This document shows positions 9,476 to 18,500 of a stretch of DNA of 64,000 nucleotides, one piece after another. Every line of letters begins with the position of its first letter. The first letter of the stretch is position 1. The DNA is from Magnetaquicoccus sp039908525. GTDB taxonomy: Bacteria > Pseudomonadota > Magnetococcia > Magnetococcales > Magnetaquicoccaceae. The notes under the pieces were generated by a model that worked only from the letters and a program-made list of their open reading frames with translations, made no database searches and was not told the origin of the DNA. Location: contig JAMOAY010000011.1 in NCBI GenBank assembly GCA_039908525.1, positions 32,682-96,681 of the forward strand, written 5' to 3'. A program made the position numbers and the translations under genes.

Positions 9476-9763
9476 ATGTCCATAGATGCCAAAACCGTCC
9501 AGCATGTCGCCACCTTGGCCCGCCTGCAGGTCTCTGCCGAGGAGGTGGCTTCGTATGGGGAGCAGCTCTCCCGTATCCTGACCCTGATGGAAAGCCTGAA
9601 CCGTTTGCCGACCGACGCCGTCTCCCCCATGTCCCACGCGGTGAACATGGAGCTGCCAGAGCGGGAGGATACGGTGTGCAACAGCAATCAACGGGAGTCA
9701 CTGCTCGCCTGCGCGGCCGATACCGAGCAGGGCCATTTTCGTGTCCCCAAAATCATTGAGTAG
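9476..9763 (+). CDS. gatC: Asp/Glu-tRNA amidotransferase subunit C
   Basis: A 95-residue GatC, the small subunit that stabilises GatA in the GatCAB amidotransferase. It shows the family pattern: VQHVATLARLQVSAEE at the N-terminus, a central helix, a PMSHAVNMELPERED stretch and the C-terminal FRVPKIIE motif. The ATG at 9476 follows GGGAA by a few bases. It is the first gene of gatC-gatA-gatB, with gatA beginning 14 bp later, so the three subunits are made from one transcript. Confidence 0.96.
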   Translation: MSIDAKTVQHVATLARLQVSAEEVASYGEQLSRILTLMESLNRLPTDAVSPMSHAVNMELPEREDTVCNSNQRESLLACAADTEQGHFRVPKIIE

Positions 9764-9777
9764 GAGTCTCTGCCCCG

Positions 9778-11232
9778 GTGGACATGTCGCATCTGTCTCT
9801 TGAAGACGCTGCCGATCATCTGCGCAAAAAAACCTTCTCCGCCGTGGAGTTGACGCGCTTTTTCCTGGAGCGGATCGCACGCGAGAATCCCAGGCTCAAC
9901 GCCTACATCACCGTGGACGAGGCCGGTGCCCTGGCGGCGGCCCAGGAGGCCGACCTCCGTCTGGCGCGGGGTGATGCCACCCCGCTGACCGGTCTCCCCC
10001 TGGCCGTCAAGGATCTGTTTTGCACCCAGGGCCTGCGCACCACCTGCGCCTCCCGGATGCTGCAGAGGTTCTGCCCCCCCTACGAATCGACCGTCACCCG
10101 CCGTCTGAAAGAGGCCGGGGCCGTGCTGCTGGGCAAAACCAACATGGATGAATTTGCCATGGGCTCCTCCAACGAGACCTCCTTTTTCGGGCCGGTGCAC
10201 AACCCCTGGGACCTGACCCGTACCCCGGGTGGATCCTCGGGCGGTTCGGCGACCGCCGTGGCAGCGGGTCTTTGTCTGGCGGCCATCGGCACCGATACCG
10301 GCGGTTCCATCCGCCAACCGGCGGCACTGACCGGCATTACCGGCCTGAAACCCACCTACGGGCGTGTCTCCCGCTACGGCATGATCGCCTTTGCCTCCTC
10401 TCTGGACCAGGCAGGGCCGATGACCCGCAGCGTCGCCGATGCCGCCCTCCTCCTGCAAGCCATGGCCGGCCACGACCCCCTGGACGCCACCAGCATCGAT
10501 ACCCCCGTGCCCGCCTACCGGGAACGACTGCGCCCCATTCCACAGGGGCTGCAGATCGGCATCCCCGGCGAATATTTTGCCGAGGGGTTGACCGACCCAG
10601 TCCGCCGGGCGGTGGAAAAGGCCATGGGCGTCTTTCAGGAACTGGGGGCCCGCTGCATCCCCCTCTCCCTGCCCTGTACCGACTATGCCATCCCCACCTA
10701 CTACGTCATTGCCCCGGCCGAGGCCTCTTCCAACCTAGCCCGCTATGACGGGGTGCGCTTTGGCCATCGCTGCGACGATCCCAAAGATCTGCGGGAGATG
10801 TACGCCCGCAGCCGTTCCGAAGGGTTTGGCGCCGAGGTGAAACGGCGGATCATGCTGGGCACCTATGTGCTCTCCTCTGGCTACTATGATGCCTACTACC
10901 GCAAGGCACAAAAGGTGCGGCGGCTGATTGCCGACGATTTCCATGCCGCTTTCTCCCAGGTGGATCTGCTGCTCACCCCCACCACACCGGAAACCGCCTT
11001 CCAGCTCGGGGAGAAAAACAGCGATCCGGTGCAGATGTATCTTTCCGATATCTTCACCATCAACGTCAACCTGGCAGGACTGCCGGCCATCTCCCTGCCC
11101 TGCGGGTTTGATGAACAGACCCTTCCCATCGGCATGCAGCTGATCGCCCCTCCCCTGCGAGAGGAGAGCCTCCTGGCGACCGCACACGCCTTTCAGCAGG
11201 CAACCGATTGGCACCTGCGGAGACCGTCATGA
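9778..11232 (+). CDS. gatA: Asp/Glu-tRNA amidotransferase subunit A
   Basis: Amidase-signature subunit that hydrolyses glutamine and passes ammonia to GatB to convert mischarged Glu-tRNA(Gln)/Asp-tRNA(Asn). Length 484 is normal. The catalytic triad is in place: K78 (LAVKDLF), cis-Ser S153 within GGSSGGSA and nucleophile S177 in TDTGGSIR, matching S. aureus K79/S154/S178 with an offset of one. The start is taken as GTG at 9778 with AGGAG 11 nt upstream; an ATG two codons later (9784) is also possible. The stop overlaps the gatB start in an ATGA, implying translational coupling. Confidence 0.97.
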   Translation: MDMSHLSLEDAADHLRKKTFSAVELTRFFLERIARENPRLNAYITVDEAGALAAAQEADLRLARGDATPLTGLPLAVKDLFCTQGLRTTCASRMLQRFCPPYESTVTRRLKEAGAVLLGKTNMDEFAMGSSNETSFFGPVHNPWDLTRTPGGSSGGSATAVAAGLCLAAIGTDTGGSIRQPAALTGITGLKPTYGRVSRYGMIAFASSLDQAGPMTRSVADAALLLQAMAGHDPLDATSIDTPVPAYRERLRPIPQGLQIGIPGEYFAEGLTDPVRRAVEKAMGVFQELGARCIPLSLPCTDYAIPTYYVIAPAEASSNLARYDGVRFGHRCDDPKDLREMYARSRSEGFGAEVKRRIMLGTYVLSSGYYDAYYRKAQKVRRLIADDFHAAFSQVDLLLTPTTPETAFQLGEKNSDPVQMYLSDIFTINVNLAGLPAISLPCGFDEQTLPIGMQLIAPPLREESLLATAHAFQQATDWHLRRPS

Positions 11233-12722
11233 ACGCCCCCCGTCCGACTGCCGATGCGCCAACCTCCTGTTACGAAACGGTCATCGGGCTGGAGGTCCAT
11301 GCGCAGATGCGCACCCGTTCCAAGATCTTTTGCGGCTGTTCCACCCGCTTCGGGGCGGAGGCCAACACGCAGATTTGCCCGGTCTGTGCCGCCTTTCCGG
11401 GGGTGCTGCCGGTGCTCAACCGGGAGGCGGTTACCATGGCCATCAAGACCGGTCTGGCCATCCAGGGTCAGATCCGCCTGTTGAGCGAGTTTTCCCGCAA
11501 GAACTATTTCTACCCCGATCTGCCCGCCGGCTACCAGATCAGCCAGTATGAACTGCCTATTGTCGAGCAGGGCCATCTTCTGATCGAATCCCCCACCGAG
11601 CGGTGTCGCAAACGGATCGGCATTACCCGCATTCACATGGAGGTGGATGCAGGCAAGAGTTTGCATACCGGGATCCAGGGGGCCTCCTGGGTGGATCTCA
11701 ACCGCACCGGAACCCCCCTGATGGAGATCGTCTCCGAGCCCGATCTGCGTTCGGCCGCCGAGGCCGGTGAATATCTCAAAAAACTGCGTGCCCTGCTCCG
11801 TTACCTGGAGGTGTGTGACGGCAACATGGAGGAGGGCTCCTTCCGTTGCGACGCCAACGTGTCGATCCGTCTGCGCGGCGACGACCGCCTGGGTACCCGT
11901 TGTGAACTGAAAAACTTGAACTCCATCCGCAACGTCATGCGGGCCATCGATTATGAGGTGGCACGCCAGCAGGCGAGGCTTGAGGATGGGGAGCGGGTGG
12001 TGCAGGAGAGTCGCCTGTGGGATGCGGATCTCAACAGCAGCCGTGCCATGCGCGACAAAGAGGATGCCCACGACTACCGGTACTTTCCGGAACCCGATCT
12101 GCCGCCGCTGCATCTTACCCCGGCCCGCATCGCGGCCATTCAGGCGACTCTGCCGGAGCTGCCGGAGGCCAAGGCAACCCGTTTCCAGGAACAGTATCAA
12201 CTCTCCTCCTATGATGCCGCCGTGTTGACCGCCAGTCGGGAGTTGGCGGACTATTTCGAGGCGGTGGCTGCACACGCCGCCAGCCTGGGCCATCCCAACC
12301 CCAAAGCGGCTGCCAACTGGGTGACGGTCGAGCTGTGTGGTCGTCTCAACAAAGAAAACAGGGAGATCCAAGACTCCCCCCTGTTGCCTGAGTCACTGGG
12401 AAAGCTGGTGGCCATGATCCAGCAGGGGGTTCTCTCCGGCAAAATGGCCAAAGAGCTGTTCGAAACCCTTTTCACGCAAGGTGGAGACCCGCAACAGATC
12501 GTCGAGCAACAGGGGCTTCAACAAGTTACGGACAGCGCCACCATCGAGAAGGCCGTGGAGCAGGTGCTGGCCGCTCATCCCGACGATGTCGCTCAATATC
12601 GGGCGGGCAAGAGCAAGGTGCTTGGTTTTCTGGTCGGGCAAATCATGAAGGCCACTCAGGGCAAGGCCAACCCGGCACTGGTCAATCAGCTGCTGCAGAC
12701 CAAGCTGGTCCAGCGGGGATAG
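11229..12722 (+). CDS. gatB: Asp/Glu-tRNA amidotransferase subunit B
   Basis: Kinase/transamidase subunit of GatCAB, 497 residues (slightly longer than typical because of a short N-terminal extension). The signature YETVIGLEVHAQ is near residue 17. The zinc-ligand set CGCS...ICPVC, the GYQISQYELPI loop, and the C-terminal helical/YqeY-like tail ending in KTLxxAKLV-like residues are recognisable. The ATG at 11229 overlaps the gatA stop by four bases and has GGAG upstream. The presence of GatCAB suggests that the organism makes Gln-tRNA(Gln) and/or Asn-tRNA(Asn) indirectly. Confidence 0.97.
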   Translation: MNAPRPTADAPTSCYETVIGLEVHAQMRTRSKIFCGCSTRFGAEANTQICPVCAAFPGVLPVLNREAVTMAIKTGLAIQGQIRLLSEFSRKNYFYPDLPAGYQISQYELPIVEQGHLLIESPTERCRKRIGITRIHMEVDAGKSLHTGIQGASWVDLNRTGTPLMEIVSEPDLRSAAEAGEYLKKLRALLRYLEVCDGNMEEGSFRCDANVSIRLRGDDRLGTRCELKNLNSIRNVMRAIDYEVARQQARLEDGERVVQESRLWDADLNSSRAMRDKEDAHDYRYFPEPDLPPLHLTPARIAAIQATLPELPEAKATRFQEQYQLSSYDAAVLTASRELADYFEAVAAHAASLGHPNPKAAANWVTVELCGRLNKENREIQDSPLLPESLGKLVAMIQQGVLSGKMAKELFETLFTQGGDPQQIVEQQGLQQVTDSATIEKAVEQVLAAHPDDVAQYRAGKSKVLGFLVGQIMKATQGKANPALVNQLLQTKLVQRG

Positions 12723-12758
12723 CCTCTCACCACGAGACAAGCGGGCGGTGCAGCGAGC

Positions 12759-15413
12759 ATGTCGGTATACGAAAAATCGGTGCCACACAATCAACGCACC
12801 TTGCGCGTACTTTATCTACTGGGCGGCATCGGCCTGCTGTTTTTCCTCTCCACGGCTCTGTTCATCTCCTGGCTGGTGGATGTCGAGCGGTACCGTCCCG
12901 CTCTGATCAACACCCTGGAGAAAATGACCGGCCATTCTGTCTCCCTGGAGGGTATCTCCCTCGCCCCCACGGAAGGTTTTTTCACCCTGGAGCTGCACAA
13001 CCTGCAAATTCAGGCCGCTTCCAGCGCCGATCCACCCTTGCTGGCGGTAAAAAAGGTGCAAGTTGGCGTCACAACAAGCTTTTTCCTGCGTCAATACAGC
13101 AAGGATTTATCGCTGGAGGTCACCTCTCTGAAATTTTCCAACCCCCGGATCACACTGGTGCAACGGGATGACATCTGGCTGGTGCAGCTGTTGCAGGATA
13201 CCGTGGGACAGGTGGATCGGCGCATGAAACAGCTGCAGGGGTGGGGGCTGACCAGCCTGGCCGTCCACGCAATCCGGATCCAGAACGGCAGTGTCACCCT
13301 GTTGAATTGGGAGCACGCAGCCGGTCACGCCCTGGTGTTTGACCGCATCTATGCCGACATCCACGCCCTGTCTGCCTCCCATGCCTCTCCCATGTCGTTG
13401 TCGGCACGCTTTCAGTCGGTTCCGTTTACCCTGGCCGGTCAGATCGGCCCCTTGCCAGACTCGCTGGAGTTGGCCGAGATGCCGGTCCTGCTCAACCTGG
13501 AGGCAAAATCCACCAATTTGTTTCATTTCATCGATTTTTTCGCCAATTTTTCCAACCTGTTCATCGCCCGCAGTCAGCCCGTGCAGCTGCCCCAGGATCT
13601 GGAGATCCGTGGTGCACGGGGCTATTTTTCCACACTTTTCAATGGAACACTCAAAAAAGGGATGCAGACCAGTGCGCGCGTGGAACTGGACAGGATGACA
13701 GTCACCACGCGAACTGGTCAGCAACCGCCACCCACGACCCACCAGGCCAGCCCGCCGACCTCCCCCAACATCTCCACCCGGTGGCCAAAAAGGGAGAATC
13801 CCCCCACCGATCTGGCCATGCGACTCAAATCGGTCCTGAGAGTGGAGCAGGAACGTCCTTTGTTGCAGGTTGATGAGTGTTATGTATACCTGGACGGCAA
13901 GCCCACTCTTGACATCAAAGGCGTGCTGCAGGGCAAAGAGCCGGAGTCAGACCAGGAGACGGTGATCGATCTGGCGGTTGCCACCCTGAACAGCTTCAAC
14001 ATCAAACGGTTTCCCCATCCCTGGCTGCCCTATTTCGCGGGTGAATCTCCGCAAGGAACGCTGCATCTCCAGGGGGAATGGCCCAGCAGGATGCAATGGA
14101 GCGGCCATCTGGATTTTTCCCAGACGGAGATCCTTTTGCCGCCTGTCGTCGCTCCCACGCATGCACCCCGCTCGGGCCATCAAGAGCCCCATGCCCTGCT
14201 GTCCATGGCGCAGACGCTGGGTCTGGAAAAGGCGGCCGGGGTTCCCCTGCTTCTGGAGGGCTCCCTGCGGCAGGAGCCCAGCGAAGATCAGCAGGAACTC
14301 TGGGTGTTGCAAGAGTTCATGGCCAGTCGTCCACCCACGGCGGAAACACCCGGTTTGCGCCTGCGTGTATCGGGTACCGTGCAACCCACCGTACAACTGG
14401 AGTTGGCCGGAGAGTGGGAACTCTCCCTGTTGAAGGAGTATCTGGCCGGGATGGCCGGGTGGGACATAAGCGGTGTCGCCCGTCTGGACGCATCCCTGCG
14501 CGTCGATGAGCAGCGGACCGGTGAGACACCAGGGACGCAGGCTCGCAACCACATAAACGGCCAGTTGCACGTGGGTGACGGTCAGTTCGCAGGCGTTGAT
14601 TTCCAGGAAATCTCTGCCCGCATCAAGCAGGAAAACGGCGTATTACGCCTGACCGATCTGGAAGCGGATATGGGCATGGGGAGACTGGATGCCCAGATCC
14701 TGGTCGACTTTTCCACCCAGCCCGCCACCTATCAGGCCGCATTCGCCTTCGCAGGTATCGCGATGGAAGAGTTGACCCGGGATTCACAAAGCGGGATCGT
14801 CGGGCTCTCTGCCATCCGCCAGGCGGGGCGCCGACAGGTTCCGAAGGCCATTCCCCGCCCCGCGCCCAAACAGACGACGCCCCACCCGTTGTTGGAGGGA
14901 CTGGCGTTCGGCCAGGGGGAGATTGGGGGTCACCTGAACGCGCACGGTCAGTCCGTTCTCCCGCTCTCGGGAATGGTACACCTGGAGATAGAGCCGGGAC
15001 GCATGATGGATCTCCATGCTGAACGGTTCCTGACCCCGCCCGTGACGGCCCAACACCTGTTTGGCCAGGAAAAAAAAGATCCCCCTGCAGAAGGGGGGGT
15101 GGAAAAGGGACGCAACCGGGAGAGCGGTCTGGCCCGCAAGGCATTGTATTGGGACCATCTGGTTGCCGACCTGCTCTGGCACGACCGCACCGTGCAGGTG
15201 GACAATCTGCGCATTCGATCGGCAGGGTTGCAACTGACCGGCAGCGGCGAGTGGAATCCCGCCGGTCAGCACCGTTTTGAGCTGCAAGTCCAATCCCCTC
15301 TGCGCCCCCGAAAAGAACCTTTCCACGTCTGGCTGGAAGGGGACAGAGAGCATGCAGTATACCGTCCCGGAGCACAGCCAGGGGTGTTGCCGCCCATCCG
15401 TCAAGAACCGTAA
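12759..15413 (+). CDS. AsmA-like inner-membrane-anchored protein
   Basis: An 884-residue protein with one N-terminal membrane helix (about residues 18-39, LLGGIGLLFFLSTALFISWL). It is followed by VERYRPALINTLEKMTGHSV, the start typical of AsmA/TamB/YhdP-like proteins, then a long beta-rich periplasmic region. The block RLTDLEADMGMGRLDAQILVDFSTQPA (split here: RLTDLEADMGMG, then RLDAQILVDF) near residue 630 resembles AsmA_2. Proteins of this group form hydrophobic-groove bridges that move phospholipids between the membranes. The gene lies 36 bp after gatB and may be read through from it; the link is positional only. The exact subfamily is not clear to me. Confidence 0.75.
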   Translation: MSVYEKSVPHNQRTLRVLYLLGGIGLLFFLSTALFISWLVDVERYRPALINTLEKMTGHSVSLEGISLAPTEGFFTLELHNLQIQAASSADPPLLAVKKVQVGVTTSFFLRQYSKDLSLEVTSLKFSNPRITLVQRDDIWLVQLLQDTVGQVDRRMKQLQGWGLTSLAVHAIRIQNGSVTLLNWEHAAGHALVFDRIYADIHALSASHASPMSLSARFQSVPFTLAGQIGPLPDSLELAEMPVLLNLEAKSTNLFHFIDFFANFSNLFIARSQPVQLPQDLEIRGARGYFSTLFNGTLKKGMQTSARVELDRMTVTTRTGQQPPPTTHQASPPTSPNISTRWPKRENPPTDLAMRLKSVLRVEQERPLLQVDECYVYLDGKPTLDIKGVLQGKEPESDQETVIDLAVATLNSFNIKRFPHPWLPYFAGESPQGTLHLQGEWPSRMQWSGHLDFSQTEILLPPVVAPTHAPRSGHQEPHALLSMAQTLGLEKAAGVPLLLEGSLRQEPSEDQQELWVLQEFMASRPPTAETPGLRLRVSGTVQPTVQLELAGEWELSLLKEYLAGMAGWDISGVARLDASLRVDEQRTGETPGTQARNHINGQLHVGDGQFAGVDFQEISARIKQENGVLRLTDLEADMGMGRLDAQILVDFSTQPATYQAAFAFAGIAMEELTRDSQSGIVGLSAIRQAGRRQVPKAIPRPAPKQTTPHPLLEGLAFGQGEIGGHLNAHGQSVLPLSGMVHLEIEPGRMMDLHAERFLTPPVTAQHLFGQEKKDPPAEGGVEKGRNRESGLARKALYWDHLVADLLWHDRTVQVDNLRIRSAGLQLTGSGEWNPAGQHRFELQVQSPLRPRKEPFHVWLEGDREHAVYRPGAQPGVLPPIRQEP

Positions 15414-15453
15414 GAGAACGGTATGAGCATCAATACCATAGGAGCACACCCGT

Positions 15454-15507
15454 TAAAATTTGCAAAAAAGGTTAAAACAGCAAATTTTATCATTGCAATC
15501 TGAGCAA
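15454..15507. promoter_or_regulatory. AT-rich inverted repeat plus TTGC-N7-GCAA dyad upstream of hybrid kinase
   Basis: The 151-bp gap before the hybrid kinase is much more AT-rich than its surroundings. It contains a perfect 10-bp inverted repeat, TAAAATTTGC (15454-15463) and GCAAATTTTA (15480-15489), spaced by 16 bases. Immediately after it, 15493-15507 reads TTGCAATCTGAGCAA, a TTGC-N7-GCAA dyad. The same dyad recurs twice in the 24.1-24.4 kb divergent intergenic region. It looks like an operator; the first repeat could alternatively be a weak terminator for the AsmA-like gene. Confidence 0.5.
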
Positions 15508-15564
15508 AAAAGGCAAACAATTTGGCGACGCTCTAATTCATGACGCTGCAAGCGGGGGAACGAC

Positions 15565-18500
15565 ATGCCTGATGCATTGTCCCTGGTCGCTGACCGCCTC
15601 TCCTTCCCGACTCTGGTACGGGACGGGTTTCTTATGGAACAGATGGACTACATCTATTTTGTCTACGGTCTCAGTTTCCTGATGCTGGGTGCGGTCTGTC
15701 TCTCCATGCCCAGGGACAGCAAAAATCCTCTGGACTGGCGGTTTCTGGGAGGCTTCGGTCTGCTCCACGGAACCGGGGAGTGGCTGGAGTTGGCCAGCAT
15801 GGTCCTGTCGGATGGGACAGGTGTGCGCAAGGTCTGTGATCTCCTGCATGTCCTCTCCTTTCTTATCCTGGCCGAGTGCGCCTTGCGGGGCATGGCGGGG
15901 CACGACCGCCACCCGGACCGCTCCAATCTCCCTCTGGTACCCTTGCTGGCCGTCGGCCTCCTGACAGTGAACCAGGGATGGGACCATTTCCCAGCCTTGG
16001 CCCGCTATGTCATCGCCTTTCCCGCCTGCATGGTGAGTGGTTGGCTTTTGTGGCGTGGGCGTGCACAGGCTGCAGTACAACAAAAAGGGTGGCTGCATGT
16101 CGGGGCCATGGCCATGGCGGGCTACGGGGTCACCGCAGGTCTGCTGGTTCCCCCCGCCCCATTCTGGCCTGCATCTGTGCTGAATACAGAATTGTTCATG
16201 CTCTGGACGGGATTGCCCATTCAGTTGCTCAGAAGCCTGCTTGCCACACTCCTGACCGTTGCCGTCTGGGAGGTGGCCACCCATATGGACAATGCCCCCT
16301 TCTTCTTTCAGAAAAAATATTCCCGTATTTTCTTGAGTGGCTACCTGTTGTTGCTGGCCGGAGGCTGGACTCTGACCAATCTTTTGGACAGTCTGTATCG
16401 GGATGACCAGTTGCAGGTCATGGAGGTCAACCTGACGACCGTGGTAAACCGCCTGAACAGGGAGATCAACGCAGCAGACAGCGGTGTGATCGCTCTGGCC
16501 GGTATTGTCCAGCCTCTGTTGGACAAAGGTTCCGAGCCAACGAACACCCAGGAAGCCGTCAACCTGGCTGTGGACCAATTGGCCGCCAGCGTCAGGGGTA
16601 TTGCGTACATCCTGGATGGCGAAGGGATGGCCATAACCGCCTCCAACCGGGAATCACCTGCCAGTTTTGCTGGAAAAAATTATAAATTTCGCCCATACTT
16701 CCAGCAGGCGATGGCAGGACAGAGCGGACGTTATTTTGCCTATGGTGTCGTCAGCAAGGAGGCAGGCTATTATGCCAGCGTACCCATCCATACCCGGGGA
16801 CAACGCAAGATTATCGGCGTGGCGGTCATCAAGAAAACCCTGGATACTGCGGAGATGGGTCTCAAGTCATTTGATTCTTCTCTCTTCCTGCTCAATCCGG
16901 ACGGGGTTGCCCTGCTCTCCACAAGGGATGGGTTCACCCCGCAGGCCTTGTGGCCCATACCGCCTGAAACTCTGGCCCGACTGGAAGAGTCCAAGCAGTT
17001 CGGTCCCCTCTCCGGACGCACCCCTCTGTTCAACCAGGAGTTGCAGCACGGTGCCCACATCTCTTTAAAACTGCAACAACGCTGGGTGGATCACCTGGCA
17101 GGACGGGTGGGCACCGGTCTGGATGACTGGTCGGTATTGATGTTAAAACCCGAAAGGATTGTCCATACAGATCGGTTGCTGGGTATCCTTATCTCCCTGC
17201 TGATCAGCCTGCTGATGCTCACCTATTATCTGGTGATGCAAAAAGGGGCGGCTACCATGGAAGAGCGTGCCAGACTGCTCAAGGTCAGCCAGGAACGCCA
17301 GGAACTGGCCCTGAAGGGGGGCAATCTGGGTTTCTGGGACACCGACATGGCGACGGGACAAACGGTCATCAACGACCGTTACAAAGAGATCCTCGGTTTT
17401 CCCAGTGGCGCCTTGCTGCCTGTGGACCGGGACGGCTGGTATGATGGCATCTACCCCGAGGACCGGGAGAGGGTGCAACAGATCGGCAGGGAGTACAAAG
17501 AGGGGCTGCGCGCGGATTATGAGGTTGAATATCGCATACAGACACCGGACGGCCACCTGAAATGGGTGGTCTCCAGGGGGGCCATGGTACAAAGCGACGA
17601 CGGGAGCCGCTCCCAAAGAATGGTGGGCACCCTTCTTGACATCACCGAGCGCAAGGAAACAGAGATTGCCTTGCAAACGGCCAAAGAGGAGGCGGAAGTT
17701 GCCACCCGAGCCAAAAGCGGCTTTCTCGCCAACATGAGCCATGAAATCCGGACCCCCATCAATGCCATCACAGGCATGGTCTACCTGGCCACGAAAACCG
17801 AACTGACCCCCGAGCAGCGTCATTTCCTGAGCCGTATCGACCAGGCCAGTCGCTCGCTGCTGCACATTATTAATGATATCCTCGACTTTTCAAAGATTGA
17901 AGCGGGCAAATTGTCCATGGAGACGATCCCCTTTTCCATGGACAAGGTGGCAGACCAGGTGGCGGCCATGGCGGCACCCAAGACCCAGGACAAATCCCTG
18001 GAGCTGATTGCCTCGGTGGACCACCGCATCCCGGCAGTGCTGATGGGGGATCCTCTGCGACTGGGACAGGTTCTGCTCAACCTGGTTGGCAATGCCGTCA
18101 AGTTTACCGAGTCCGGAGAGGTCTGTTTCGAGCTCCTGCTGCAGGATTTGGATGCGACCCACGCCACCATCCTGTTCCGTGTCCGGGATACGGGCATCGG
18201 GATGACCCCCGATCAGATGGCTCGTCTTTTCAATGCTTTCACCCAGGCGGACGACTCCACGACACGCCGTTACGGTGGGACCGGTCTGGGTCTGGCGATC
18301 AGCCGCCACCTGGTGGAGATGATGGGGGGAAACCTGCAGTTGTCCAGTGAACCCGGCAAAGGCAGTGAGTTCCATTTTCAGCTGGTTTTTCCGGTGGCAG
18401 AGTCCAAGGATCTTGCCGACCCGCTGGTGATCTCTCCCCAGATGGCCGGGCTGCATATTCTGGTGGCGGATGATCACCCCGTGGCACGCCGCGTCTGCCG

